From Sphingosinicella terrae (GTDB lineage: Bacteria; Pseudomonadota; Alphaproteobacteria; Sphingomonadales; Sphingomonadaceae): a stretch of 64,000 nucleotides of DNA. Within the stretch, counting starts at the first letter, position 1; each line of letters starts with the position of its first letter. Below are positions 17,481 to 24,895 of the stretch, piece by piece. The notes under the pieces were generated by a model, which worked only from the letters and a program-made list of their open reading frames with translations, did not search any database and was not told the origin of the DNA. The stretch lies in contig NZ_QDFY01000002.1 of NCBI RefSeq assembly GCF_003347635.1, positions 558,001 through 622,000 on the forward strand. The letters run 5' to 3'. A program made the position numbers and the translations under genes.

Positions 17481-18447
17481 AGCCGCGGCTCGCTTCGATC
17501 CGGTGGTCGCGGGGAAGCGGCAGCCCGAGGTGGAGCGCAAGCTGATGCTGGAGCATGTGCGCGTCGCTTTGGGCATCCCAATATTCGGCGGGGTCCAGCG
17601 AATGCCCCTTTCCGTCCTTCATGGACCGATCGGTGCCTGGAATTGAATCTCGCTTGATCGTTCGCCGCCAAAGCGCATCGCCCTGGCGGGCTGTCAGCGT
17701 GACGCAATAGCCCTCGCTGTTGTCGCTGAAGACCTGGTCTACGAAGATGTTGTGGCGATCATGGGGTAGCTCGCGGCTCGAGATCACGAAGTGCACCCTT
17801 TGCTCGTCCGTGGCCGCCACGCGGAGGAAGGCCGCGGCCCCGCCCGAAAAGGGGCGCCCGCGACGGATATACTCGGTGGGAACGATCGTCCGTTCCTGGA
17901 CATGGTTTACCTCGCGCAGCCGAAATCTCCCGACCGTTATGTCGGGCAACATGTCGCGGCAGAACATGAACGACCCCAAGACCGCGTCGGTCACGAACGG
18001 GACGCGGGGATTCGGGAGCCTCGACCCGTCCTTTTCGCCGCAATTGGCCTGGATCGGGCTCGGCATGTCCTCGACCATGGCCTGTCGCCGCCCATATTCG
18101 AGCGAGCTTCCCCATTCCGGCCTGCGGGGTCGACAGGCGATGCTGTAGACGACCGCGGCGCATGTCGGTTCTCCCGGAGCGATCGGCTCGTACCAGCGTA
18201 TGTCGCGGCCAACGATCTCCCGGTTATCGCAGAGGTGAACGGTGGCCATGCGCGCGATGCGGGCGGCTTCCCACGCCGGCGACCGCACCTGTTCCGGCGT
18301 GAAGTAGCCGACCGTATAGACGTAGCCATCGGCATTGCTTTCCCAACGCCGGTTGACCGCCAGATCGGCGGGCACCGGGCCCGCTTGCTGGACGGTCATG
18401 CAGCCGGCGGCGGCAAAGGCGAGAACGAGGACCGAGCGGCAGCGCAT
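17467..18447 (-). CDS. Putative lipoprotein of unknown function
   Basis: A 326-residue protein with a type II signal peptide (MRCRSVLVLAFAAAGC, lipobox AAGC at about residues 13-16). The mature part has several cysteines (HLCDN, PTCAAVVYSIAC, FMFCRD, GYCVTL) that could form disulfides in the periplasm. I recognise no catalytic motif or family. The sequence composition is coding-like throughout. It is divergent from the CHAT gene (225-nt interval) and followed by the overlapping small lipoprotein gene, so the two are probably co-expressed. Confidence 0.75.
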   Translation of the reverse strand: MRCRSVLVLAFAAAGCMTVQQAGPVPADLAVNRRWESNADGYVYTVGYFTPEQVRSPAWEAARIARMATVHLCDNREIVGRDIRWYEPIAPGEPTCAAVVYSIACRPRRPEWGSSLEYGRRQAMVEDMPSPIQANCGEKDGSRLPNPRVPFVTDAVLGSFMFCRDMLPDITVGRFRLREVNHVQERTIVPTEYIRRGRPFSGGAAAFLRVAATDEQRVHFVISSRELPHDRHNIFVDQVFSDNSEGYCVTLTARQGDALWRRTIKRDSIPGTDRSMKDGKGHSLDPAEYWDAQSDAHMLQHQLALHLGLPLPRDHRIEASRGYDGD

Positions 18448-18671
18448 GGTCTGTTCATCACTGGAATCGGTAAAGTCTTCGTAAGCCTCGAAGTCCCGGA
18501 GGCACGATACTTGACTCGTCCGCAGCTTGCCGCGGAGTTTGGCGATCAGGGGCGGACCGGTGCCGATTCTGCGGTCAGTTAGAAGCGACGTGAGGAATTA
18601 AGTATTGTATTCCTTGGTCTCCACGGCGCCACTTCGGTCGTTTAAGGTGACGGGAATCTGGAGGGGGCGGG

Positions 18672-21600
18672 ATGTTCACTAGCGATGGAGCCGCGGCAAG
18701 ACCTTTGCGTCGCGGCCGGACTGGAACCTGGTCGATTGCCGCAGCCCTGTTCCTGGTGTTGCCCTCGACTGCCGGCGCCCAGCACGGCACCGACGTCGCA
18801 ACCGCGTTGCACGCACTCGAGCAGCAGATCGAGGCCGCGCGACTGAGCGAGCGCGCCTACGGGGCCGACGATGCCAGGACCCTCTCGGTTCAGCATGATC
18901 TCGCCCGCCTCTACATGAATGTACGCCGCTTTGCGGAAGCCGAGGCCCTGCTCACACGCATCGTCGAAGTCCGCGAGCAGGCACCCGGTCCGGAGCATGA
19001 CGAAACGTTGGGCGCGATGACCGACCTGGGCCGGACGCATCTGGAAACCGGCCGCCTCGCCGAGTCTGCGGTGCTTCTCGAACGTGTTCTGTCCATCACC
19101 GAGCGCCTGAAGGGTGCCGACGATCCGGCGACGCTGCGCGCTACGGCACATCTTGCGGCCCTTCGGGTCCGCGAAGGCCGGTTCGCCGAGGCCGAAATCC
19201 TCTACGCCAGGTCGGCAGCGGGGATGGGGCGCGCCTTGGGGGCTGCCGACGTCGAGACGATCAGCATCTCCGAGGGACTTGCGGGAGTCTATCGGAGCCA
19301 GGGTCGACTTGCCGACGCGGAAGATCTATACCTCCGCCTCGCCGAGCTCCGCCAGCAGGTTGGAGGTCCAGACGATTTCGACGCCCTCAAGCTGCTGGGA
19401 CAGCTCGCCGATACCCTGATCGACCAGCGCCGGATTTCCGAAGCAGCGCCAATACTGGATCGGATCGTCGGCGCTGGCCGGCGCGTGCTTGGGCCCGACC
19501 ATTTCTATACCCTCGCCTGGTCGGAAAGCCTCGCCTTCACCTACGCCGTCCAGCAAAGGCTGGAGGAAGCCGAGACCCTCCTAGAGCAGGCCTTGGAGGC
19601 GCGCGAGCGCACACTCCCGCCGACAGACTGGACGCGGTTCACTTCGGCTCGGCGCCTCGGCGAGGTCTACCAGCGGCGGGGGCGCATTGCGGAAGCCGAA
19701 GCTCTCTATCGCCGCGCCCTGAGTGGCTATGAAGCCATCTTCGGGCCATCGAGCCTCGCCGTGCTCAACATCAAAGAGGTGCTTGCGCTGCTGTACGAGC
19801 GTCAGGGCCGGTTCAGCGAGGCCGAGCCCCTTCACGCCGAGATACTTTCGGGCCGGCTCCGGCACTTGGGCGAGGCCCATCCCGGAACCATCACGTCCGC
19901 TGCGGCGCTGGCTGGTGCCAGGTTGACCCTGCCGGAGAAAGCCGAGACCGCCATCGTGCCTGCCCGGCTCATGGTCGCGGGGCTGCGGGCACGGCGCGGC
20001 ATGGCCCCTGACACCGCATCGGGCCGCGCCCAGTCCTCGCGGGAGCAGAGCCAGGCCGCACAGCGCTACCTGCTCCTGGCCGACGCGGCCTGGTGGACCA
20101 GCAATGCCGAGCGCGACGCGGGCCGGCGAAGCCCTCAGCTGGTTTCGGAGGTGTTCACAGCCCTTCAGGATGCGGTCAATAGCGAGGCTGGCCGCACCAT
20201 CGTCCAGAGCGAGGCCCGTCGGCTGGCTGCCCAGGTCGGAACCGGTCTTGGCGCTCTCGTCCTCGAGCGGCAGGCGTTGGATGGGCAATGGGCCAGGACC
20301 ATGGCAGACTATAGCGCCTGGCTCGCGGCGCCCGATCCGGGGAATGAGCCGCTCCGCCGATCGGCTGCCGCTCAGGGTGCCGCGCTCGAGCGCCGGATGG
20401 ACGAGCTCGACGCGCAGCTGCGCCGCGACTTTCCCGCTTATTTCAGCTTTGTGGCACCGGAGGCCGTCGACCTCGCGGCGGTCTTCGGGCTGCTCGGCTC
20501 TGACGAGGCTCTCGTGCTGGTCGTCCCTTCGGCGATCGGGACGCATGTGGTCGCGGTCAACGATACGACCAGCCATTGGGCCGTGTCCCAACTCACTGCG
20601 GAAGATGTGACCGTCCGGGCGCGAGCCTTGCTGTGGAATATGGGCGCGCCGCTGCAGGTGACGCCTGAGCAGGCGGGAATTCTCGATCGTCTGACCGCCA
20701 ATGGCTATCCGCGTGAGGTCGCGTATGAGCTGTATCGCGAGCTTCTGGAGCCCGTTAACCACGTCATCGGCGGCAAGCGCCACGTGTTCGTCGTCGCGGC
20801 CGGGGCCCTGACCGGTCTTCCGTTCGGCATGCTCGTCACCGAGCCGCCGATCGGAAGCGATGGCGATCCGGCCGCCTTGCGGGCAACACGCTGGCTCGCC
20901 GACGGCTACGCCCTGGTTCAGCTCCCGTCCGTCCAATCGCTCGTCGCCTTGCGCGCTTCCCCGGCACTACAGCGGTCGGGCGGCAGCGGTACGGACTTTA
21001 TCGGCTTCGGGGATCCGGTGCTCCAGGGTGCTCCTTCCGACAGGACGCGCAGCACAGCGCGCCTCATCGGCGGGGCGGGATCTCCAGAAGCAGTGTCGGG
21101 CCCGGCCATGCGTGGAATCGGCCGCGGTCAGCTTGACCGGCTGGCCCGCCTCCCGGGGACAGCCATCGAGCTCGAGCTGATGCGCGACGCCTTGCAAGCG
21201 CCCGCCTCGGCCCTGTTCCTTGCGGAGCGCGCCACCGAAGCCAATGTGCGTGCGTCGGACCTTTCCCAGGCGCGCGTCATCGCCTTTGCAACGCATGGAC
21301 TCGTAGCCGGGCAACTCGCTGGCGCCGATGAGCCGGGACTGGTCCTGACGCCGCCGGTGTTGCCCAGTGAAGCGGATGATGGCTACCTCGCCGCGTCCGA
21401 AGTGGCGGCCCTGCGGCTCAACGCGGAGTGGGTCATCCTTTCAGCCTGCAACACGGCTGCAGGTGACGGGCGCGCGGGGGCGGCCGGCCTGTCCGGTCTG
21501 GCTCGAGCCTTCTTCTTTGCCGGCGCGCGAACATTGCTGGCCTCGCATTGGCCGGTCGCCGACGCTGTCGCTGCACGTCTGACCGTCCGGACCGTCGAAT

Positions 21601-21758
21601 TGCTGCGCGACCATTCCGCGCTGACCCGTGCAGAGGCCTTTCAGCGCGCCATGCGCGAAGTGCGCAACGATGTATCGGTTGATCGGTCCGGAGAGACACT
21701 TGCCCATCCGTTCTACTGGGCGCCGTTCGCATTGATCGGCGACGGCGCGACCCGATAG
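18672..21758 (+). CDS. Exported TPR-CHAT (caspase-like) protein
   Basis: A 1028-residue protein. A signal peptide (about residues 19-38, ending STAGA) precedes a long array of TPR-like helical repeats to about residue 430 (recurring motifs such as GRFAEAEILYARSA and GRIAEAEALYRRAL). A linker of about 170 residues leads to a CHAT domain (about 590-1028). The caspase-like dyad is visible as His in VIAFATHGLVAG (about residue 874) and Cys in VILSACNTAAGDGRAG (about 925), followed by GLARAFFFAGARTLLASHWPV. CHAT proteases are known in Craspase/gRAMP and other regulated proteolysis systems; TPR-CHAT proteins of this exported form are mostly uncharacterised. The ATG follows GGAGGGGGCGGG. No obvious substrate gene adjoins it. 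Confidence 0.9.
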   Translation: MFTSDGAAARPLRRGRTGTWSIAAALFLVLPSTAGAQHGTDVATALHALEQQIEAARLSERAYGADDARTLSVQHDLARLYMNVRRFAEAEALLTRIVEVREQAPGPEHDETLGAMTDLGRTHLETGRLAESAVLLERVLSITERLKGADDPATLRATAHLAALRVREGRFAEAEILYARSAAGMGRALGAADVETISISEGLAGVYRSQGRLADAEDLYLRLAELRQQVGGPDDFDALKLLGQLADTLIDQRRISEAAPILDRIVGAGRRVLGPDHFYTLAWSESLAFTYAVQQRLEEAETLLEQALEARERTLPPTDWTRFTSARRLGEVYQRRGRIAEAEALYRRALSGYEAIFGPSSLAVLNIKEVLALLYERQGRFSEAEPLHAEILSGRLRHLGEAHPGTITSAAALAGARLTLPEKAETAIVPARLMVAGLRARRGMAPDTASGRAQSSREQSQAAQRYLLLADAAWWTSNAERDAGRRSPQLVSEVFTALQDAVNSEAGRTIVQSEARRLAAQVGTGLGALVLERQALDGQWARTMADYSAWLAAPDPGNEPLRRSAAAQGAALERRMDELDAQLRRDFPAYFSFVAPEAVDLAAVFGLLGSDEALVLVVPSAIGTHVVAVNDTTSHWAVSQLTAEDVTVRARALLWNMGAPLQVTPEQAGILDRLTANGYPREVAYELYRELLEPVNHVIGGKRHVFVVAAGALTGLPFGMLVTEPPIGSDGDPAALRATRWLADGYALVQLPSVQSLVALRASPALQRSGGSGTDFIGFGDPVLQGAPSDRTRSTARLIGGAGSPEAVSGPAMRGIGRGQLDRLARLPGTAIELELMRDALQAPASALFLAERATEANVRASDLSQARVIAFATHGLVAGQLAGADEPGLVLTPPVLPSEADDGYLAASEVAALRLNAEWVILSACNTAAGDGRAGAAGLSGLARAFFFAGARTLLASHWPVADAVAARLTVRTVELLRDHSALTRAEAFQRAMREVRNDVSVDRSGETLAHPFYWAPFALIGDGATR

Positions 21759-21850
21759 AGATAGGCGGTCTCGCCGATAGCGCGTACTCGCCTTCGGCCG
21801 CCGCACGCATGCCGACTTGCCTCAAGTAGCGGATATGATAGTCCGAAACG

Positions 21851-22144
21851 AGGCCGGGTAGCTGTTACGGATGTCCAAGCCGAATGGCCAAAGGTGACGG
21901 CGCACCTCCAAGGGTGTTCTCATCGGCCCGGCCGATCGGCCCATGCAATGATTTGGCCAGAGTCGCCGGCACCTTGCGAGGCAGCCAGGCAGCCAGTCAG
22001 CCTGGAGGGCCGGCTAATGCTGACTCGGTCGATATTGCCGAAACGACCGACATGCTAGGTTGAAAGGCCAGGTAGCCGCCGCGCATGTCCAAGCCGTCAA
22101 GGCAAAAGACGGCGGCGCGCGTCCAGGCGCGTTCTCTTCGCCCG
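21851..22144. repeat. Two imperfect direct repeats of about 80 bp, 214 bp apart
   Basis: Copy 1 is 21851-21930 and copy 2 is 22065-22144. They share AGGCC-GGTAGC at the start, the identical 12-mer ATGTCCAAGCCG (21871 and 22085), GACGGCG, and GTTCTC followed by CGCCCG or GGCCCG near the end. By eye they are about two-thirds identical, allowing one or two gaps. Origin unknown; they may be degraded copies of one duplicated promoter or gene start. Confidence 0.5.
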
Positions 22145-22258
22145 GCTACCCCTCATCTTCGAACGGCCAGCTGGACCCATATGGTCGACCTGAAAACATT
22201 CCGCCTATTTTCGGGATATAAACTGGCTACTCCTGCGAGCCTGGTTATCCTTCTTCCT

Positions 22259-22272
22259 GTCATGGCCATGAC
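22259..22272. promoter_or_regulatory. 14-bp palindrome before the lasso precursor gene
   Basis: GTCATGG is followed directly by its inverse CCATGAC, a perfect 14-bp dyad ending 23 nt before the precursor start codon. It could be an operator or part of the 5' leader. No matching site was found at the isopeptidase-receptor or sigma gene starts. Confidence 0.4.
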
Positions 22273-22295
22273 GTCAACCGCACAGGAGTGAAGCC

Positions 22296-22424
22296 ATGAA
22301 CCGCGAACATCATGAAGAGCTGGTCGAGCTCGGCGTCGTCAGCACCGACACCCGGGGCGAGGGCAATGTCCTTTCCGACCAGGAGGGCGGCAAGATCCGC
22401 CAGGGCGGCCTCAGCGACGACTGA
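22296..22424 (+). CDS. Lasso peptide precursor
   Basis: A 42-codon gene below the usual length cutoff. The leader of about 20 residues (MNREHHEELVELGVVSTDTR) has the conserved Thr at the penultimate position, followed by a core of 22 residues that begins GEGNVLSD and ends GGLSDD. Gly1 and Asp8 fit an eight-residue isopeptide ring; Glu2 is too close and Glu10 too far for known ring sizes of 7-9. The core resembles the sphingomonad lasso peptides sphingopyxin and syanodin in its Gly start, acidic ring residue and GI/GL-DD end. AGGAG lies 8 nt upstream of the ATG. Genes B and C follow on the same strand. My hand-calculated monoisotopic mass of the full core after ring closure is about 2212.0 Da. 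Confidence 0.85.
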   Translation: MNREHHEELVELGVVSTDTRGEGNVLSDQEGGKIRQGGLSDD

Positions 22425-22434
22425 GCTCCGGCAC

Positions 22435-22462
22435 GGGCGCGCGCCTTTCGGGGCGCGCGTCC
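22435..22462 (+). promoter_or_regulatory. Stem-loop between lasso precursor and B gene
   Basis: An 11-bp stem (22435-22445 with 22452-22462, one G-T pair) with the loop TTTCGG, starting 10 nt after the precursor stop. No T-tract follows, so it is more likely a partial terminator or an mRNA-stabilising element that raises precursor over enzyme expression, a role known for such hairpins in RiPP operons. Confidence 0.55.
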
Positions 22463-22481
22463 ACCCGGTTTCGGCCAAGCC

Positions 22482-23144
22482 ATGACTGTCACCTTGCGCG
22501 AGGGGCTGTCCTACGGCTTCTGTTGCGGCCGGGTCGTCTTCCTGGACATCTCGACCGACCGCTATTTCTGTCTGGCCGGGGAGTGGCGAGACCTGTTCCT
22601 GCGCCTTTCACGAGGCGAAAATCTGCAGGAGCGTCAGGCGGAGCTGGGGCGACTGGCCGACCTGGGACTGGTCCGGATCGCCTCGACCGCATCCCCATTC
22701 CCTGAGCCCGCGACAATCGCGCCGCCGGGCCTTGACCTGGCCGATGCGGCGGCCACGCGCCCATCATTGCGGGACCTGGCAGCCGCCCTGGCCGCCGAGG
22801 TCGTGACGATCCTGGAGTTGCGGCTTCGAAGGATTCACCTCATCCTCGAGCGGATCGAACGCCGGGATGCGGCGGCGCCGGCTGAAGCGTCGGACGACCG
22901 GTACCGGCAGATCGCCTGCGCGTTCGAGAGGACCAGCCTGATCTTTCCTGCCGCGGATCGCTGCCTGGTGCGGGCGTTCGCCTTGATGCGCCTGTGCCGG
23001 TGGCGAGGGCTCCGGCCGAAGCTCGTCTTCGGAGTCAGGCTCGATCCGTTCACGGCCCATTGCTGGGTGCAGAGCGGGCATGCCGTGCTCGTCGGCGGCT
23101 TCGAGCAGGCGCGTCAGTTTGCGCCGGTCCGGGTGGTGGAATGA
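22482..23144 (+). CDS. Lasso peptide B protein: RRE (PqqD-like) fused to B2 leader peptidase
   Basis: A 220-residue fusion. Residues about 1-80 form the PqqD-like RiPP recognition element that binds the leader (GRVVFLDISTDRYFCLAG is the typical B1 beta-strand stretch). Residues about 95-220 form the transglutaminase-like cysteine protease that cuts after the leader: Cys161 in AADRCLVRAFALMRL and His193 in DPFTAHCWVQSG. The third triad residue is less clear. In relatives an Asp follows in the VLND segment, but here the corresponding stretch reads VLVGG, so Asp188 or no Asp may serve. The stop overlaps the next start as ATGA. Substrate: the 42-residue precursor 57 nt upstream. Confidence 0.9.
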   Translation: MTVTLREGLSYGFCCGRVVFLDISTDRYFCLAGEWRDLFLRLSRGENLQERQAELGRLADLGLVRIASTASPFPEPATIAPPGLDLADAAATRPSLRDLAAALAAEVVTILELRLRRIHLILERIERRDAAAPAEASDDRYRQIACAFERTSLIFPAADRCLVRAFALMRLCRWRGLRPKLVFGVRLDPFTAHCWVQSGHAVLVGGFEQARQFAPVRVVE

Positions 23145-24895
23145 GGCCGACCTTCCTCCTCATCGTTGGAAGCGACGCCGCCGGCTGGCCGGAAAGGGTG
23201 CGGGGCATCGCGGACCGGTGCGGACTCGCGCCTAGCTCGGTCGGTTTTCCGCTTGCGCTTCTGACGGGGCCGGGATGCGGCGCCTTCGTCCTCGGGCAGT
23301 CGGGCGCGATTGCCGGAACCTTGTTCCATCGCCACGGAGCGGCTCGTCCGGTCGCGGTGCTCGACGAACAGGATCGCGCTGCCCTCGCGGCCGAGGGAAG
23401 CTTGCGCCTGCTGAGGGCCTTCTGGGGCGGCTATGTCGCGGCCTTCGTCCGAGGAAGCTCGGTCATCGCGACGCGAGATCCGTCCGGCGCCTTGCCCTGC
23501 TACATGGCGTCCGCCGGCGCCTGTCAGCTGCTTGCCTCCGATGTCGGTATTCTCATCGACGCGGGTGGCCTCGAGCCGGCCATCGACGAGGCGGCGCTGG
23601 CGCGGCATCTGTTCGGCGGCGGCCTTCCCCAGCCGGAGACCGTCCTGGCCCGGGTTGTCGAGCTGCTGCCCGGATTCTCGGTCGAGCTCCCCGGGGATCT
23701 GCGTCGCCAGAGCGTTTCCTGGTCGCCCTGGGACCATGTCGGCGTGCCAGGCGGGGCGGATGAGATTGTCGATCCGGAGCGGCTGCGGCGCATTGTCCGA
23801 CAGGCGGTGCAGGGCTGGGCTTCGACCGCCGATCGGCCGCTGCTCAGCCTGTCGGGAGGGCTGGACTCGTCGATCGTCGCGGCGTGTCTCGCGACCGCGG
23901 AGGGGCTGACTTGCCTCAATCTTCACGACGACGACCCGGTCGGCGACGAGCGGCTTTATGCGCGTCTCGTCTGCGAGCGGCTGGGCCTCCGGCTCGTCGA
24001 GCGGCCCTTTCGCCTCGAGGATGTCGACATCGAGGCGCCGCTTAGCGCCCATCTTCCGCGCCCGTTCGGGTTCAGCCATGCCCTGGCCTATGAGCGCGCG
24101 CACGAGGAAGTGGCACGCGAATTGTCCTGCGACGCCTTCGTCACCGGCAATGGCGGCGACAATGTGTTCGGGCACAGCCAGTCGGCCGCGCCGATCGCGG
24201 ACCGATGGCTGCGGGAAGGCTGGTCGACCGCCGCGTGGCGGACGCTCCGCCATGTCTGCCGCCAGACCGGCTGCAGCGCGGGGCAGGCCGCGCGAGCGGC
24301 TCTGCGGCTCCTGCGCGCTCCGCCCGGCTATCGGTGGAGGGGCGAGGCGACCTTCCTGCAGGCGGACGTGCTGGAGCGCCTTGCCGGGGAGGAGCTACAC
24401 CATCCCTGGCTGGAGGCGCCGCCGGGCGCCCTTCCGGGCAAGGCGGCCCACATCGCCTCGCTGTTGCGGGTCCAGCGCAATCTCGAGCCGCCGCGCAGCC
24501 GGCTTGCGCCGGTGCTCAACCCGCTCCTGTCACAGCCGGTGATGGAGGCCTGCCTGGCGATCCCCAGCTGGGAGTGGCGGGCAGGCGGGTTCGACCGGGC
24601 GGTGGCGCGGCAGGCTTTCGCGAAGGACCTGCCCGAGCGGATCGTTCGGCGGCGGACGAAAGGCAGCCCGGACCCGTTCGCGGCGCGGCTCCTCGAGCAT
24701 CACCGCGATTACATCCGGGAGCGCCTTCTATCGGGTCGCCTGGCCGCGAGCGGGTTGATCGATCGAGAGCGGATTCAGGCGGCTCTTGGCGGTGCGGCGA
24801 TTCCCGTGGGTGACCGGATGCGGATCCTCGAGCTGCTCCCGGTCGAGGCCTGGCTGGACGCCTGGTCCTGTCGGCGACGCGCCGTCAGTCGATAG
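23141..24895 (+). CDS. Lasso peptide isopeptide-forming cyclase (asparagine synthetase-like)
   Basis: A 584-residue lasso cyclase homologous to class B asparagine synthetase. The N-terminal half keeps a degenerate glutaminase-like fold (SGALPCYMASAGACQLLASD); the ATP-pyrophosphatase motif LLSLSGGLDSSIVAACLA begins near residue 235. The later DAFVTGNGGDNVFGH matches the GGD loop of the synthetase fold. It adenylates the ring Asp or Glu side chain and joins it to the Gly1 amine. The ATG at 23141 overlaps the B stop (ATGA). The 3' end overlaps the convergent isopeptidase gene by 11 nt. Longer frames start inside gene B and were rejected. Confidence 0.93.
   Translation: MRPTFLLIVGSDAAGWPERVRGIADRCGLAPSSVGFPLALLTGPGCGAFVLGQSGAIAGTLFHRHGAARPVAVLDEQDRAALAAEGSLRLLRAFWGGYVAAFVRGSSVIATRDPSGALPCYMASAGACQLLASDVGILIDAGGLEPAIDEAALARHLFGGGLPQPETVLARVVELLPGFSVELPGDLRRQSVSWSPWDHVGVPGGADEIVDPERLRRIVRQAVQGWASTADRPLLSLSGGLDSSIVAACLATAEGLTCLNLHDDDPVGDERLYARLVCERLGLRLVERPFRLEDVDIEAPLSAHLPRPFGFSHALAYERAHEEVARELSCDAFVTGNGGDNVFGHSQSAAPIADRWLREGWSTAAWRTLRHVCRQTGCSAGQAARAALRLLRAPPGYRWRGEATFLQADVLERLAGEELHHPWLEAPPGALPGKAAHIASLLRVQRNLEPPRSRLAPVLNPLLSQPVMEACLAIPSWEWRAGGFDRAVARQAFAKDLPERIVRRRTKGSPDPFAARLLEHHRDYIRERLLSGRLAASGLIDRERIQAALGGAAIPVGDRMRILELLPVEAWLDAWSCRRRAVSR

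Larger units (their letters stand above)
21759..22295. other. Intergenic region upstream of the lasso precursor
   Basis: No convincing gene. The 68-codon frame at 22085-22291 overlaps the promoter region of the lasso gene and lacks a ribosome binding site. The interval holds two imperfect direct repeats, a GTCATGG/CCATGAC palindrome and an AT-richer stretch at about 22190-22235 (with ATATAAAC) that is the likely promoter zone. Confidence 0.6.

Noticed and set aside
22085..22291. A 68-codon ORF upstream of the lasso precursor (MSKPSRQKTAARVQ...).
   Set aside because: It lies across a repeat copy and the promoter region, has no ribosome binding site, and ends 5 nt before the precursor start.
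24885..24895. A sequencing problem at the overlap of the cyclase and isopeptidase genes.
   Set aside because: An 11-nt overlap of convergent stops is normal and both C-termini look complete.
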